A DNA stretch of 64,000 bases, taken from NCBI GenBank assembly GCA_963838385.1, contig CAWIRE010000001.1, positions 62,001-126,000 of the forward strand. Direction: 5' to 3'. Source of the stretch: DAHUYF01 sp963838385. Its GTDB lineage: Bacteria > Pseudomonadota > Alphaproteobacteria > ATCC43930 > CGMCC-115725. Under the pieces are notes generated by a model that was not told where the DNA came from, did not search any database, and saw only the letters and a program-made list of their open reading frames with translations. Positions 18,213-26,923 of the stretch are shown piece after piece. Numbering within the stretch: position 1 is the first letter of the stretch; every line of letters starts with the position of its first letter. A program made the translations under genes and the position numbers.

Positions 18213-18998
18213 TCAGTGGTGAGGCATCCCGGCGCCGTGCGCCTGCAGCGCCGCACGGCCGCTGAGCAGCACGCCGATCGGCGGTCCCAGGATCCCTACC
18301 GGCGGTCCCCAAATCCATGGGCGATTGGCATAGAAGGGATAATAGAAGGAGGGCGGGCGATAAAAAGAGGGCGGATGGAGCGGAGCGACCGGGTAGGCCC
18401 ACACCGGCGCAACACCAGGCAAGCCCGGCTCGACCGGATAGGGCAGATAGGCGGGCCCGGCGAGGTAGGGCGTCGCCGGCGGCGGCGCGATGAGCGCTTC
18501 CGGCAGATGTGGGATGGCGCCGATCATGCTCAGCGGCCCGATGCGGAAGATCGCATCCGCGATCTTCTTCTGCTCGCGCGACAGCTTGTCATAGAGCGCC
18601 TGGAAAGCGGCGAGAAACCGCTTGAGGCCGTCGAGCTGCGCCTCGCCGAGCTTCTCGTAGGAGCCGAGATTGTCGATGGCGCTGCCGCGCTCGGCGCTCT
18701 GCACCCGCTCCCGGATGAGCGGCGCCACCGCCTTGGCGTTCTCCCGCATCGCGCGGGCGACGTCGGACCAGAGCGGCTCCTCGGCGGCAGTGATGCGCAG
18801 CCGCTCATGCAGGTACTTGATCCGCTCCTCGACGGGATCGATGGGCGGCCGCCGGGCGCGGTTCTGCTCGGCCGGCGGCGGCGCGGGCGCCGGCGGAGCC
18901 GTCACCGCGTCGTCCGGCGAGCGGTCGGCCGCTGCCGCCTGCACGGGCGCGGCCATCGCACAGAGCAGAAGCAGGGCCAGGGCGGCGAGACGGAGCAT
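18213..18998 (-). CDS. Spy/CpxP-like (LTXXQ family) exported protein with Pro-rich tail
   Basis: A 261-residue protein with a signal peptide (LRLAALALLLLCAMAAPVQA), a Pro-rich linker and a helical LTXXQ-type core: LHERLRITAAEEPLWSDVAR and LSREQKKIADAIFRIG. The last 90 residues are rich in Pro, Tyr and Gly. The core parallels that of the Met-rich protein at 14205-14744, so the two are paralogues. Start Met at 18998 is chosen because the upstream frame is not protein-like. A periplasmic chaperone or stress role is inferred. Confidence 0.72.
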   Translation of the reverse strand: MLRLAALALLLLCAMAAPVQAAAADRSPDDAVTAPPAPAPPPAEQNRARRPPIDPVEERIKYLHERLRITAAEEPLWSDVARAMRENAKAVAPLIRERVQSAERGSAIDNLGSYEKLGEAQLDGLKRFLAAFQALYDKLSREQKKIADAIFRIGPLSMIGAIPHLPEALIAPPPATPYLAGPAYLPYPVEPGLPGVAPVWAYPVAPLHPPSFYRPPSFYYPFYANRPWIWGPPVGILGPPIGVLLSGRAALQAHGAGMPHH

Positions 18999-19068
18999 TC
19001 CCTTGTCACCTGGGGCGGGCGGCGCGGCTGCGCAAGACACGGTTGCGAGAGCGCCGGGCGCGCCTCGT

Positions 19069-19434
19069 CTAGCCCGCTTTGGGCTTGGGCTTGATCTCGG
19101 CCGCCGCGAACGACTCGGCGCGCTCGGCCAGCAGCTCGTAGCCCCGCGCGAGAGTGACATAGGCGTTTCGCGACGCGTCGCTCTGGCAGGCATCGGAGAT
19201 GACGCGATACTCCTCCGCCCGCAGGCGCCATCGATGCGCCTCATGAAGGAGAGCGCCGCGCTCCTTGCCGGATTGCTCGAGCGCATCTTCGGCGCCGACC
19301 AGCATCGCCTCGTTGCGCGCCTCGGTCAGCAGGCCCCGCAGCATGCGGCGCTTGGGCGCGTCGGTCTCCACCTCGAGCTGGCGTTCATAGCGCTCGATGT
19401 TCCAGCGGATGACCGTTCCTCGCATCTCGTCCAT
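19069..19434 (-). CDS. Hypothetical coiled-coil protein
   Basis: A 121-residue soluble, charged and mostly helical protein. It begins MDEMRGTVIRWNIERYERQL and ends with KPKPKAG. The C-terminal part, NAYVTLARGYELLAERAESF, resembles small uncharacterised proteins common in alphaproteobacteria. No enzyme motif, signal peptide or membrane segment is seen. It lies upstream of the LTXXQ gene on the same strand and divergent from the TonB-like gene. The function is unknown. Confidence 0.65.
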   Translation of the reverse strand: MDEMRGTVIRWNIERYERQLEVETDAPKRRMLRGLLTEARNEAMLVGAEDALEQSGKERGALLHEAHRWRLRAEEYRVISDACQSDASRNAYVTLARGYELLAERAESFAAAEIKPKPKAG

Positions 19435-19592
19435 CGCGCCCTCCCCTGCGGGCTGCCGACAGCGCCAGCGTCAGCTTAGAGCATCTTCGCTGGGAGCGCG
19501 CGGCTATTATTCGGTTTCCGCGCCGGCACTGGCGAGCGCGGGCAGGCATCACCTATGCTGCGGGCGGGCCGAGCCGCCCTGCCGCGAGATCG

Positions 19593-20513
19593 ATGGCCAT
19601 GCTGCAGATCTCTGAGAGCGACGGTGAAAGACGCCCCCTGGCGGAGACGCCGCCGGACCGGATGAGGGACGGCCTCATCGGCTCGCTGGCACTGCATACG
19701 CTCGCAATCCTGCTGGCGGTGTTCGGCCTGCCGCTGCTGGCGCAGGCGCCGCCGCCGGAAGAGCGCGTGGTGCCGGTCAATCTGGTCGACCTTGCCGAGA
19801 TCACCGCCTCGCCATCAACCGCCGAGCAGGCGCCGCTGCCGCAGGAGCAGGCGCACGAAATCGCGCCCGCTGCGTCCACCCCCGCCGTGCCGGAGCCGCA
19901 GACGCCGCCGCCGCCCGCCGTGCCCCGCGCCAAGGAGACGTCCCGCCCCGCGCTCTCGACCGCCATACCGCCGACGGAAAAGCCGAGCCTTCCCAAGCCG
20001 GCGAAGGCGCCGAAGCCTGCGACGCGTCCCGCCGCCAAGCTGCCGCCGCAGCCGCCCTCGCCCCTGGACGAGCTCGCCGCCCGGCTCAAGGCCCTGGCGC
20101 GGCTGCGACAGCCGGCGCCGCCGCTGCCCGCCGAGCCGCGACGGCAGGAGGGCTCGGGCGTCTCGACCCTGACCGCGACCAGCGCCGCCGCCGCCCGCGC
20201 GCGCGATGCCGCCTATGGCGTCAAGGATTTCATCCGCGCTCAGGTCATCCGGCGCTGGAACCTGCGTCGGGACGCGGTCAAGCACGGCGACTGGACGGTA
20301 GCCATCCACATCGTGCTGAACCCCGACGGGACGGTGGTCCGCGCCGAGATCGTCGACGATCCGCGCCATCGCTTGGACCGCGGCTATCGCGACTTCGCGC
20401 GGAGCGCGCGCAACGCGGTGCTGATGTCCTCGCCCATCGCCGTGCCGGCGGCGGCCTACGACATCGCCAAGGACATCATCGTCGATTTCGATCCGAAGCA
20501 GGTCTTGCAGTAG
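19593..20513 (+). CDS. TonB/TolA-like energy transducer protein
   Basis: A 306-residue single-pass inner-membrane protein. A short N-terminal tail precedes the membrane segment GLIGSLALHTLAILLAVFGL, followed by a long Pro/Ala-rich periplasm-spanning region (residues 60-170) and a TonB/TolA-type C-terminal domain containing QVIRRWNLRRDAVKHGDWTV and IHIVLNPDGTVVRAEIVDD. No exbBD or tolQR is in the window, so it may act with a distant motor complex. TonB versus TolA cannot be decided from sequence. Confidence 0.75.
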   Translation: MAMLQISESDGERRPLAETPPDRMRDGLIGSLALHTLAILLAVFGLPLLAQAPPPEERVVPVNLVDLAEITASPSTAEQAPLPQEQAHEIAPAASTPAVPEPQTPPPPAVPRAKETSRPALSTAIPPTEKPSLPKPAKAPKPATRPAAKLPPQPPSPLDELAARLKALARLRQPAPPLPAEPRRQEGSGVSTLTATSAAAARARDAAYGVKDFIRAQVIRRWNLRRDAVKHGDWTVAIHIVLNPDGTVVRAEIVDDPRHRLDRGYRDFARSARNAVLMSSPIAVPAAAYDIAKDIIVDFDPKQVLQ

Positions 20514-20516
20514 CCG

Positions 20517-21401
20517 TCACGGCAGCGTCCGCGCGACGCGGAAGCCGGCATAGCTGGAGCTGTCGAAATCGCTGCCGTTGGCGGCGCCGCTGCTGCGCGT
20601 GGCGGAGCGGACGAATTCCGCCACGTTGCTCCAGGAGCCGCCGCGCATGACCCGTTTGCGACAATCGCCGCCGGTCCAGGCGGAGCCGTCCTCCGGCGCG
20701 CCGACATAGCTCTCGTGCCAGCAATCCTCGACCCACTCCCAGACATTCCCCAGCATGTCGTCGAGCCCGAAGGGATTGGGCCCGAAGCTGCCGACCGGCG
20801 CGAGCAGGCGGTTGTCCCAGCGGCTGCCACAGCCGTTGCAATTCGCGTGGTCGATGCCGATGGCATCGCCCCACCAGCGCGCCGTGCGCGTCCCCGCCCG
20901 CGCCGCATATTCCCATTCCGCCTCGCTGGGCAGGCGATAGGCATGGCCCCGCAGCTTGCGGTTGAGCCAGGCGAGATAGGCCTGGGCGTCGTTCCAGCTC
21001 AAGCAGACGGCGGGGTCGAGCGGCGGGTCGGTCTGTCCCGGCGGATAGGCCAGGCCGCGGCCGGGCGAGCGCCAGGTAAGGCCCAGGATCCGGTCGCAGG
21101 GTGCCGGCTGGTAGCCGGTCTCGCGCAGGAAGGTGAGGAATTCGGCATTGCTCACCGGGTACTTGCCGAGCGCGAAGGCCCGCACCGAGACCCAATGCTG
21201 CGGCCCTTCGGCATCGAAGCGCCCGTGCTCGCCCGCGGGACTGCCCATCAGGAACTTCCCCGCCGGGATCGCCACCATCAGCGGACAGGTGGAGCATTCG
21301 CGGAATTCGCGGTCGAGCGGCTTCTCGGCATGGGCCGCGCCGGGCGCGGCCAGCAGGCAGGCACCCAGCAGCAAGAGACTGAGGATCGGGCTTCCGCGCA
21401 T
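20517..21401 (-). CDS. Formylglycine-generating-enzyme-like (SUMF1 domain) lipoprotein
   Basis: A 294-residue protein with an N-terminal signal ending in a lipobox-like LLLLGAC, then an FGE-sulfatase domain: VAIPAGKFLMGSPAGEHGRF, YRLPSEAEWEYAARAGT, DMLGNVWEWVEDCW and VMRGGSWSNVAEFVRSA. Such domains may be true formylglycine synthases or ligand-binding relatives; the Cys pair of true enzymes is not obvious. Export to the periplasm argues for a binding or structural role. Start at 21401 is chosen for the signal peptide. Confidence 0.82.
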   Translation of the reverse strand: MRGSPILSLLLLGACLLAAPGAAHAEKPLDREFRECSTCPLMVAIPAGKFLMGSPAGEHGRFDAEGPQHWVSVRAFALGKYPVSNAEFLTFLRETGYQPAPCDRILGLTWRSPGRGLAYPPGQTDPPLDPAVCLSWNDAQAYLAWLNRKLRGHAYRLPSEAEWEYAARAGTRTARWWGDAIGIDHANCNGCGSRWDNRLLAPVGSFGPNPFGLDDMLGNVWEWVEDCWHESYVGAPEDGSAWTGGDCRKRVMRGGSWSNVAEFVRSATRSSGAANGSDFDSSSYAGFRVARTLP

Positions 21402-21414
21402 CCGAGACCGGCTC

Positions 21415-22692
21415 CTATCGCTCGAACCGCGCCACCAGCTCGACATGGGGCGACCAGACGAACTGATCGATCGGCTGGACCCGCGCCAGGCGGTAGCCGC
21501 CATCCACCAGCAGCCGCGCGTCGCGGGCGAAGCTCGCGGGGCTACAGGAGACCGCGACGATGCGCGGCACGCGCGAGCGGGCGAGCGCCGCGCTCTGCGC
21601 CCGGGCGCCGGCGCGCGGCGGGTCGAACACCACCGCGTCGTAGCGCGCGAGCTCCTCCGGCGCCAGCGGCCGCGCCTCGAGATCGCGGCATTCGACGGTG
21701 AGCCGCGCAAGACCGGCGCGCGCGCCCGCCGCGCTCAGCGCCGCCGCGGCGGCGCGCGATCCCTCCACCGCATGGACCGCGGCGCGCGCCGCCAGCGCCA
21801 GGCTGAAGGTGCCGAGCCCGGCATAGAGATCGGCCACCGGCGATGCAGCGCCGATGCCGGCAAGCACTTCCTCGACCAGCGCCGCCTCGGCGGCGATGCT
21901 CGCCTGGAGGAAGGCGTCGGGCGGCAGGTCCACCGGCACGCCGGCGAAGACGATGCGCGGCTTGCGGCGGATCGCGGCCGGCACCGGCTCCTCCACCCCC
22001 GGCGCGCGCCAGAGAAGCCGCGCCAGATCCTGCGCCGCGGCAAAGCTCGCGAGGTCCTCCAGCGCCGCGAGCGCCGGCGCCGCCGGCAGGTCCAGCAGCA
22101 GATCGATGCCGCTATCGCCCAGCGTCGCGGTGGCCGCCCCCGTGCTGCCACGCGGCAAGAAGCGCGGCACGGCCTGCCGCAGCGTCTCGACCAGCGCCAG
22201 CAGCTTAGGGTCCAGCACGGCGCATTCCCGCATATCGACGACGCGATGGCTGGCGCGGGCATGGAAGCCCACGAGCGGCGGCCCGGCGCACGGATGCTCG
22301 AGGGCGAAGCGCGCGCGCCGGCGCGTGCCCGGGGCCAAGCGCAGCAGCGGCGCGATCTCCGCCGCGGCGAGCGCATGCTGGCGCAGCGCCTCGGCGATCT
22401 GCCTCTCCTTGGCCGCGACATAGGCCGGCCCGGCCAGGTGCTGCAGCGCGCAGCCGCCACAGGCGCCGAAATGGCGGCAGACCGGCGTGGCGCGTTCGCC
22501 CGGCGCCAGCAGCTCGACCAGCGTCGCGGCGCTGCCCTCGCCGTGCCTGGCGCCGAGGCGCACCCGCACGCGGTCGCCGGGTGCGGTGAAGGGGACGTAG
22601 ACCGGCCGCCCCTCGTGCCGCGCCACGCCATCGCCGCGAACGCCGATGCTATCGATGACGAGCTCCGCCTCCGGCGCCGCGGCCTTGCTCAT
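21415..22692 (-). CDS. 23S rRNA (uracil-5-)-methyltransferase-like, RlmD/TrmA family
   Basis: A 425-residue SAM-dependent RNA methyltransferase. An N-terminal TRAM-like domain (residues 10-65) is followed by Fe-S cysteines in CRHFGACGGCALQHL and a later Cys in MRECAVLDP. The SAM site is VADLYAGLGTFSLALA, the catalytic part YDAVVFDPPRAGARAQ and IVAVSCSPASFARD; the Ser-Cys-Ser Cys is the nucleophile. The start overlaps the tlyA-like stop by 4 bases, so both RNA-modifying enzymes are co-expressed. RlmD, RlmC and TrmA cannot be separated with certainty. Confidence 0.88.
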   Translation of the reverse strand: MSKAAAPEAELVIDSIGVRGDGVARHEGRPVYVPFTAPGDRVRVRLGARHGEGSAATLVELLAPGERATPVCRHFGACGGCALQHLAGPAYVAAKERQIAEALRQHALAAAEIAPLLRLAPGTRRRARFALEHPCAGPPLVGFHARASHRVVDMRECAVLDPKLLALVETLRQAVPRFLPRGSTGAATATLGDSGIDLLLDLPAAPALAALEDLASFAAAQDLARLLWRAPGVEEPVPAAIRRKPRIVFAGVPVDLPPDAFLQASIAAEAALVEEVLAGIGAASPVADLYAGLGTFSLALAARAAVHAVEGSRAAAAALSAAGARAGLARLTVECRDLEARPLAPEELARYDAVVFDPPRAGARAQSAALARSRVPRIVAVSCSPASFARDARLLVDGGYRLARVQPIDQFVWSPHVELVARFER

Positions 22693-23435
22693 GGCGCCTC
22701 GCGGCGCGCATGGACGAGGAATTCGACATTGCCCTCGGGGCCGCGGATCGGACTTTCGGTAAGGCCCAGCACGCGCCAGCCCGGCCGCGCCTCGAGCCAG
22801 GCGGTGATCTCGGCGCAGACCTCGCGGTGAAGCGCGGGATCGCGCACCACGCCGCCCTTGCCGACGCGGCCCTTGCCGACCTCGAATTGCGGCTTGATCA
22901 GCGCCACGAGCCGCGCCTCGGGCGCCGCGAGGTCCAGCGCCGCCGGCAGCACGAGTTTGAGGCTGATGAAGCTGGCATCGCAGGTGACGAGATCGGGCGG
23001 CTCCGGGATCTCGGCGCGGGTCAGATGCCGGGCGTTGCGGCGCTCGAGCACGGTGACGCGCGGGTCCTGGCGCAGCTTCCAGGCGAGCTGGCCGTGCCCG
23101 ACATCGACGGCGTAGACGCGCCGCGCGCCGCGCGCCAGCAGCACGTCGGTGAAGCCGCCGGTCGAGGCGCCGATATCGAGCGCCACGGCATCGGTCACGT
23201 CGATGGCGAAGTGCTCGAGCGCATGGGCGAGCTTGATGCCGCCGCGCGAGACCCAGGGATGCTCGCGCCCGCGCAGCTCCAGCGGCAGGTCGGCGGCAAC
23301 GCCGGTGCCGGGCTTGTCGAGGCGCTTGCCCTCGCTCCACACCAGCCCCGCCAGCACCAGCGCCTGCGCCCGCGCGCGGCTCTCGGCCAGGCCGCGCTCC
23401 ACCAGCAGCGCATCAAGACGCCGTTTCTCGGTCAT
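22689..23435 (-). CDS. TlyA family RNA methyltransferase
   Basis: A 248-residue protein with an N-terminal S4 RNA-binding domain (RRLDALLVERGLAESRARAQ) and a FtsJ/RrmJ-type SAM domain with VALDIGASTGGFTDVLL near residue 90, then VTCDASFISL and ALIKPQFEVGKGRVGKGGVV. TlyA proteins 2'-O-methylate 16S and 23S rRNA. The ATG at 23435 begins MTEKRRLDALL. It lies downstream of dxs, an arrangement seen widely in proteobacteria. Confidence 0.92.
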   Translation of the reverse strand: MTEKRRLDALLVERGLAESRARAQALVLAGLVWSEGKRLDKPGTGVAADLPLELRGREHPWVSRGGIKLAHALEHFAIDVTDAVALDIGASTGGFTDVLLARGARRVYAVDVGHGQLAWKLRQDPRVTVLERRNARHLTRAEIPEPPDLVTCDASFISLKLVLPAALDLAAPEARLVALIKPQFEVGKGRVGKGGVVRDPALHREVCAEITAWLEARPGWRVLGLTESPIRGPEGNVEFLVHARREAP

Positions 23436-23499
23436 CCAATTCCGTCCGCGTGGCAGGAGGCTGATCTGCTGCCTCGATGCTTCGTTCGCTTTCTCTGGC

Positions 23500-23595
23500 G
23501 TCATGGCCGGGCCGGCCGAAGGCCGAGTCCCGGCCATCCACGTCTCGCGGCGAGGCACGGAAAGACGTGGATGGCCGTGACAAGCACGGCCATGA
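23500..23595. repeat. Extragenic palindromic repeat between dxs and tlyA
   Basis: A perfect 14-base inverted repeat (GGCCATCCACGTCT at 23532-23545 and AGACGTGGATGGCC at 23563-23576) is followed by a 7-base one (GGCCGTG at 23573-23579 and CACGGCC at 23585-23591). It has the look of a REP-like unit. It could also attenuate transcription between dxs and tlyA. Confidence 0.65.
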
Positions 23596-23636
23596 CGCTT
23601 CAGAAAATTCGCCGGTCATCTGCGGGAGGCGGAAAG

Positions 23637-25577
23637 CTAGGCCTTGGCGGTGCGGTTCGCAATGCGCCCGAGGGCGGCCAGCGCGGCGTCGGCGATGTGG
23701 CGGGCGCTGAGCCCGGCCTCGTCATATTGCCGCGCCGGCGTGTCGTGGTCGATGAACCGGTCGGGCAGCGTCAGCGGCCGGATCTTGAGCCCGCGATCGA
23801 GCAGGCCCTTGAGCGCCAGATGCTGCAGCACATGGCTGGCAAAGCCGCCCACCGCGCCCTCCTCCACCGTCACCAGCACCTCGTGCTCCCGCGCCAGGCG
23901 CTCCACCAGGTCATGGTCCAAGGGCTTGGCAAACCGCGCATCCGCCACCGTCGTCGACAGCCCCATCGCCTCCAGCTCGTCCGCCGCCTTCAGGCACTCG
24001 CCAAGCCGCGTCCCGAAGCTCAGGAGCGCGATCGAGCTCCCTTCCCGCAGCACCCGGCCCCGGCCCAGCGCCAGCGGCTCCCCGCGCGCCGGCAGCGCCA
24101 CCCCCGTCCCCTCGCCGCGCGGATAGCGCACCGCCGACGGACGGTCGCCGATCCCGGCGCAGGTCGCCACCATGTGCATCAGCTCCGCCTCGTCCGCCGC
24201 CGCCATGATCACGAACTCCGGCAGGCAGCCGAGATAGGCAACATCGAACGAGCCCGCATGCGTCGCCCCGTCCGCCCCCACCAGGCCCGCGCGGTCCAGC
24301 GCAAACCGCACCGGCAGACGCTGGATCGCAACGTCATGCACCACCTGGTCGTAGCCCCGCTGCAGGAAGGTCGAATAGATCGTCGCGAACGGCTTCATCC
24401 CCTCGCAGGCCAGACCCGCCGCGAACGTCACCGCATGCTGCTCCGCGATCCCGACATCGAAACAGCGCCGGGGAAAGCGCTCCGCGAACTTGTCCAGCCC
24501 CGTCCCCGACGGCATCGCCGCCGTGATCGCCACGATCGCCTCGTCCGCCTCCGCTTCCGCGATCAGCGCCTTGGCGAACACGCTCGTGTAGCTCGGCGGG
24601 CCGCTCTTCCCCTTCACCTGCGCCCCGGTCGCAACGTCGAACTTCACCACCCCGTGGTACTTGTCCGCCGCCGCCTCCGCCGGCGCATAGCCGCGCCCCT
24701 TCTGCGTCACCACATGCACCAGCACCGGGCCGGGCTCGTCGCTGTCGCGCACGTTCTTCAGCACCGGCAGCAGATGGTCCAGATTGTGACCGTCGATCGG
24801 GCCCACGTAATAGAACCCCAGCTCCTCGAACAGCGTGCCCCCGGTCACGAAGCCCCGCGCATACTCCTCCGCCCGCGCCGCCACCCGCTCCAGCGATTTC
24901 GGGAAGCGCTTGGCCATCTCCCGCGCCAGGTGGCGCAGCGACTGGTAGGATTTCGACGACAGCAGCCGCGACAGATAGGCGCTCATCGCCCCCACCGGCG
25001 GCGCGATCGACATGTCGTTGTCGTTCAGGATCACGATCAGCCGCGAATCCATCGACCCCGCATTGTTCATCGCCTCATAGGCCATCCCGGCGCTCATCGC
25101 CCCGTCGCCGATCACCGCGATCACCTGGTTGGCGCCACCCTGCAGGTCCCGCGCCACCGCCATCCCCAGGCCCGCCGAGATCGAGGTCGAGCTGTGCGCC
25201 GCCCCGAACGGGTCGTAGACGCTCTCCGACCGCCGCGTGAACCCCGACAGCCCGCCGCCCTGCCGCAGGCTGCGGATCCGGTCGCGACGGCCGGTCAGGA
25301 TCTTGTGCGGATAGGCCTGGTGACCGACATCCCAAATGAGACGGTCCCGCGGCGTCTCGAACACGTAGTGCAGCGCCACCGTCAGCTCCACCACCCCCAG
25401 GCCCGCGCCCAGATGGCCACCCGTCACCGACACCGCGTCCACCAGCTCGCGGCGCAGCTCGTCCGCCAGCTGCGCCAAATCGCTCTCCGGCAGCCGCCGC
25501 AGATCCTCAGGCGATCTCACGCCGTCCAGCAGCGGGGTGAAGTTGCTGATCTTGGGGGACGGATCGGCGGCGTCCAC
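23637..25577 (-). CDS. dxs: 1-deoxy-D-xylulose-5-phosphate synthase
   Basis: A 646-residue thiamine-diphosphate transketolase-like enzyme that condenses pyruvate and glyceraldehyde 3-phosphate, the first step of the MEP isoprenoid pathway. Features are GGHLGAGLGVVELTVALHY, WDVGHQAYPHKILTGR, the ThDP/Mg motif GDGAMSAGMAYEAMNNAG with LNDNDMSI, and FDVGIAEQHAVTFAAGLA with the catalytic Glu. GTG at 25577 is chosen because GGAGG lies 7 bases before it; a GTG seven codons upstream is possible. It lies 23 bases after ispA. Confidence 0.96.
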   Translation of the reverse strand: MDAADPSPKISNFTPLLDGVRSPEDLRRLPESDLAQLADELRRELVDAVSVTGGHLGAGLGVVELTVALHYVFETPRDRLIWDVGHQAYPHKILTGRRDRIRSLRQGGGLSGFTRRSESVYDPFGAAHSSTSISAGLGMAVARDLQGGANQVIAVIGDGAMSAGMAYEAMNNAGSMDSRLIVILNDNDMSIAPPVGAMSAYLSRLLSSKSYQSLRHLAREMAKRFPKSLERVAARAEEYARGFVTGGTLFEELGFYYVGPIDGHNLDHLLPVLKNVRDSDEPGPVLVHVVTQKGRGYAPAEAAADKYHGVVKFDVATGAQVKGKSGPPSYTSVFAKALIAEAEADEAIVAITAAMPSGTGLDKFAERFPRRCFDVGIAEQHAVTFAAGLACEGMKPFATIYSTFLQRGYDQVVHDVAIQRLPVRFALDRAGLVGADGATHAGSFDVAYLGCLPEFVIMAAADEAELMHMVATCAGIGDRPSAVRYPRGEGTGVALPARGEPLALGRGRVLREGSSIALLSFGTRLGECLKAADELEAMGLSTTVADARFAKPLDHDLVERLAREHEVLVTVEEGAVGGFASHVLQHLALKGLLDRGLKIRPLTLPDRFIDHDTPARQYDEAGLSARHIADAALAALGRIANRTAKA

Positions 25578-25600
25578 GGGCGAGCCTCCTCCAGGCACGT

Positions 25601-26516
25601 CTAGGTGCGGCGCTCGACGACGAAGCGCGCCGCCTCCCTCAGAAGGTCCGCCCTTTCCTCGAATAAATCAAGATGGGCCACGGCTTGCGCCACCAGGAGC
25701 TGCGCCTGCGCCCGGGCGCGCTCGACGCCGAGGATGGAGACGAACGTGGCCTTTCCGGCGGCGGCGTCCTGTCCCACGGGCTTGCCGGTATCGGCCGCGG
25801 AGCCCTCGACATCGAGGAGATCGTCGGCGATCTGGAAGGCGAGGCCGAGATCGTGCGCATACGCGCGCAAGACGAGCCGCAGCTCCATCGGCATCTTGCC
25901 GAGAATCGCGCCCGATTCGCAGGCAAAGGCGATCAGCGCGCCGGTCTTCAGCCGCTGCAGCCGGGTGATGGCGCCGATATCGAGATCGGGGCGATGCTCG
26001 GCGATGAGATCGATCATCTGGCCGCCGACCATGCCGTGGCCGCCGGCCGCCTGCGCCAGCGCCGCGACCAGCTCCGCGCGCACCCCGGCATCGCCATGGG
26101 TATCGGGCTGCGCCAGCACCTCGAAGGCCAGCGTCAGCAGCCCGTCCCCGGCCAGGATCGCGGTCGCCTCGTCGAACGCCTTGTGGCAGGTCGGCCGGCC
26201 GCGGCGGAGATCGCTGTTGTCCATCGCCGGCAGATCGTCATGCACCAGCGAATAGGCATGCACCAGCTCGATCGCCACCGCCACCTGCAGGGAGCGCGTC
26301 CGCGAGACGCGCGAAGAGCCGCGCGCTTGCCATCACCAGGAACGGCCGCAGGCGCTTGCCCGGCGCCAGCGCGGCATAGCGCATCGCCTCGAAGACGCGG
26401 GCTTCGAGCCCGTCCGGCGGCGCGATCAGCCGGTCGAGCGCCGCGTCGGTGAGCGCCGCCGCCTCGGCGAGCGCGGTGGCGAAGCCGGCGCCGGGCGCCC
26501 AGAGCGTCTCAGTCAA
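25601..26516 (-). CDS. ispA: Farnesyl/geranyl diphosphate synthase, with an apparent frameshift
   Basis: A trans-prenyltransferase that builds C15 (or C10) diphosphate from IPP and DMAPP. The first frame gives RYAALAPGKRLRPFLVMASA. The second gives ELVHAYSLVHDDLPAMDNSD with the first Asp-rich motif and FQIADDLLDVEGS with the second. They join if one base is removed at about 26308-26313, where TTCGCGCGTC replaces an expected LFGVSR-coding sequence. The length, 916 bases, is one more than a multiple of three. Since the gene is normally needed, an assembly error is likely. It overlaps xseB by 8 bases. Confidence 0.88.
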
Positions 26517-26760
26517 GGGAGGCGGGCTCCGTCGCGGGCTGGCCGTCGGCGCCGATCACGATCTTGTCGACCCGGGTCTGCGCCTCGCGCAGCTTCGCCT
26601 CGCAATGCCGCTTCAGCAGCGCGCCGCGCTCATAGGCGGCGATGGCGTCGTTGAGCTTGCCGCTCCCCGCCTCCAGGCGCTTCACGATCTGCTCGAGCTC
26701 GGCGAGCGCATCCTCGAAGCTCATCGCGGCGATATCGGACGGCACTGCCGGTTCGGCCAT
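26509..26760 (-). CDS. xseB: Exodeoxyribonuclease VII small subunit
   Basis: An 83-residue helical protein with the family core SFEDALAELEQIVKRLEAG and AYERGALLKRHCEAKLREAQ, ending in a loosely ordered tail. It binds XseA to form exonuclease VII, which degrades single-stranded DNA. The ATG at 26760 starts MAEPAVPSDIAAMSFEDALA. It overlaps ispA by 8 bases, the conserved xseB-ispA-dxs order. Confidence 0.93.
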   Translation of the reverse strand: MAEPAVPSDIAAMSFEDALAELEQIVKRLEAGSGKLNDAIAAYERGALLKRHCEAKLREAQTRVDKIVIGADGQPATEPASLD

Positions 26761-26923
26761 GATCCCTCGCTTGAAACCCGCGCCACTGTAGAAAAGCGAC
26801 GCGCGCGCATGCAAGCGGCCCGGCGAACTCTCGCAGAGAGTTCGTCCGGGGCGGCGTCAGCGGTTGCGGAGCAACCGCGAGAGCCGCACAGGGAGGGATA
26901 GCCGCGGCAGCCCCCCGGCGCCT

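Noticed and set aside
22710..25604. 964-codon plus-strand frame opposite tlyA and dxs
   Set aside because: It is fully explained by the high GC at third positions of the opposing genes.
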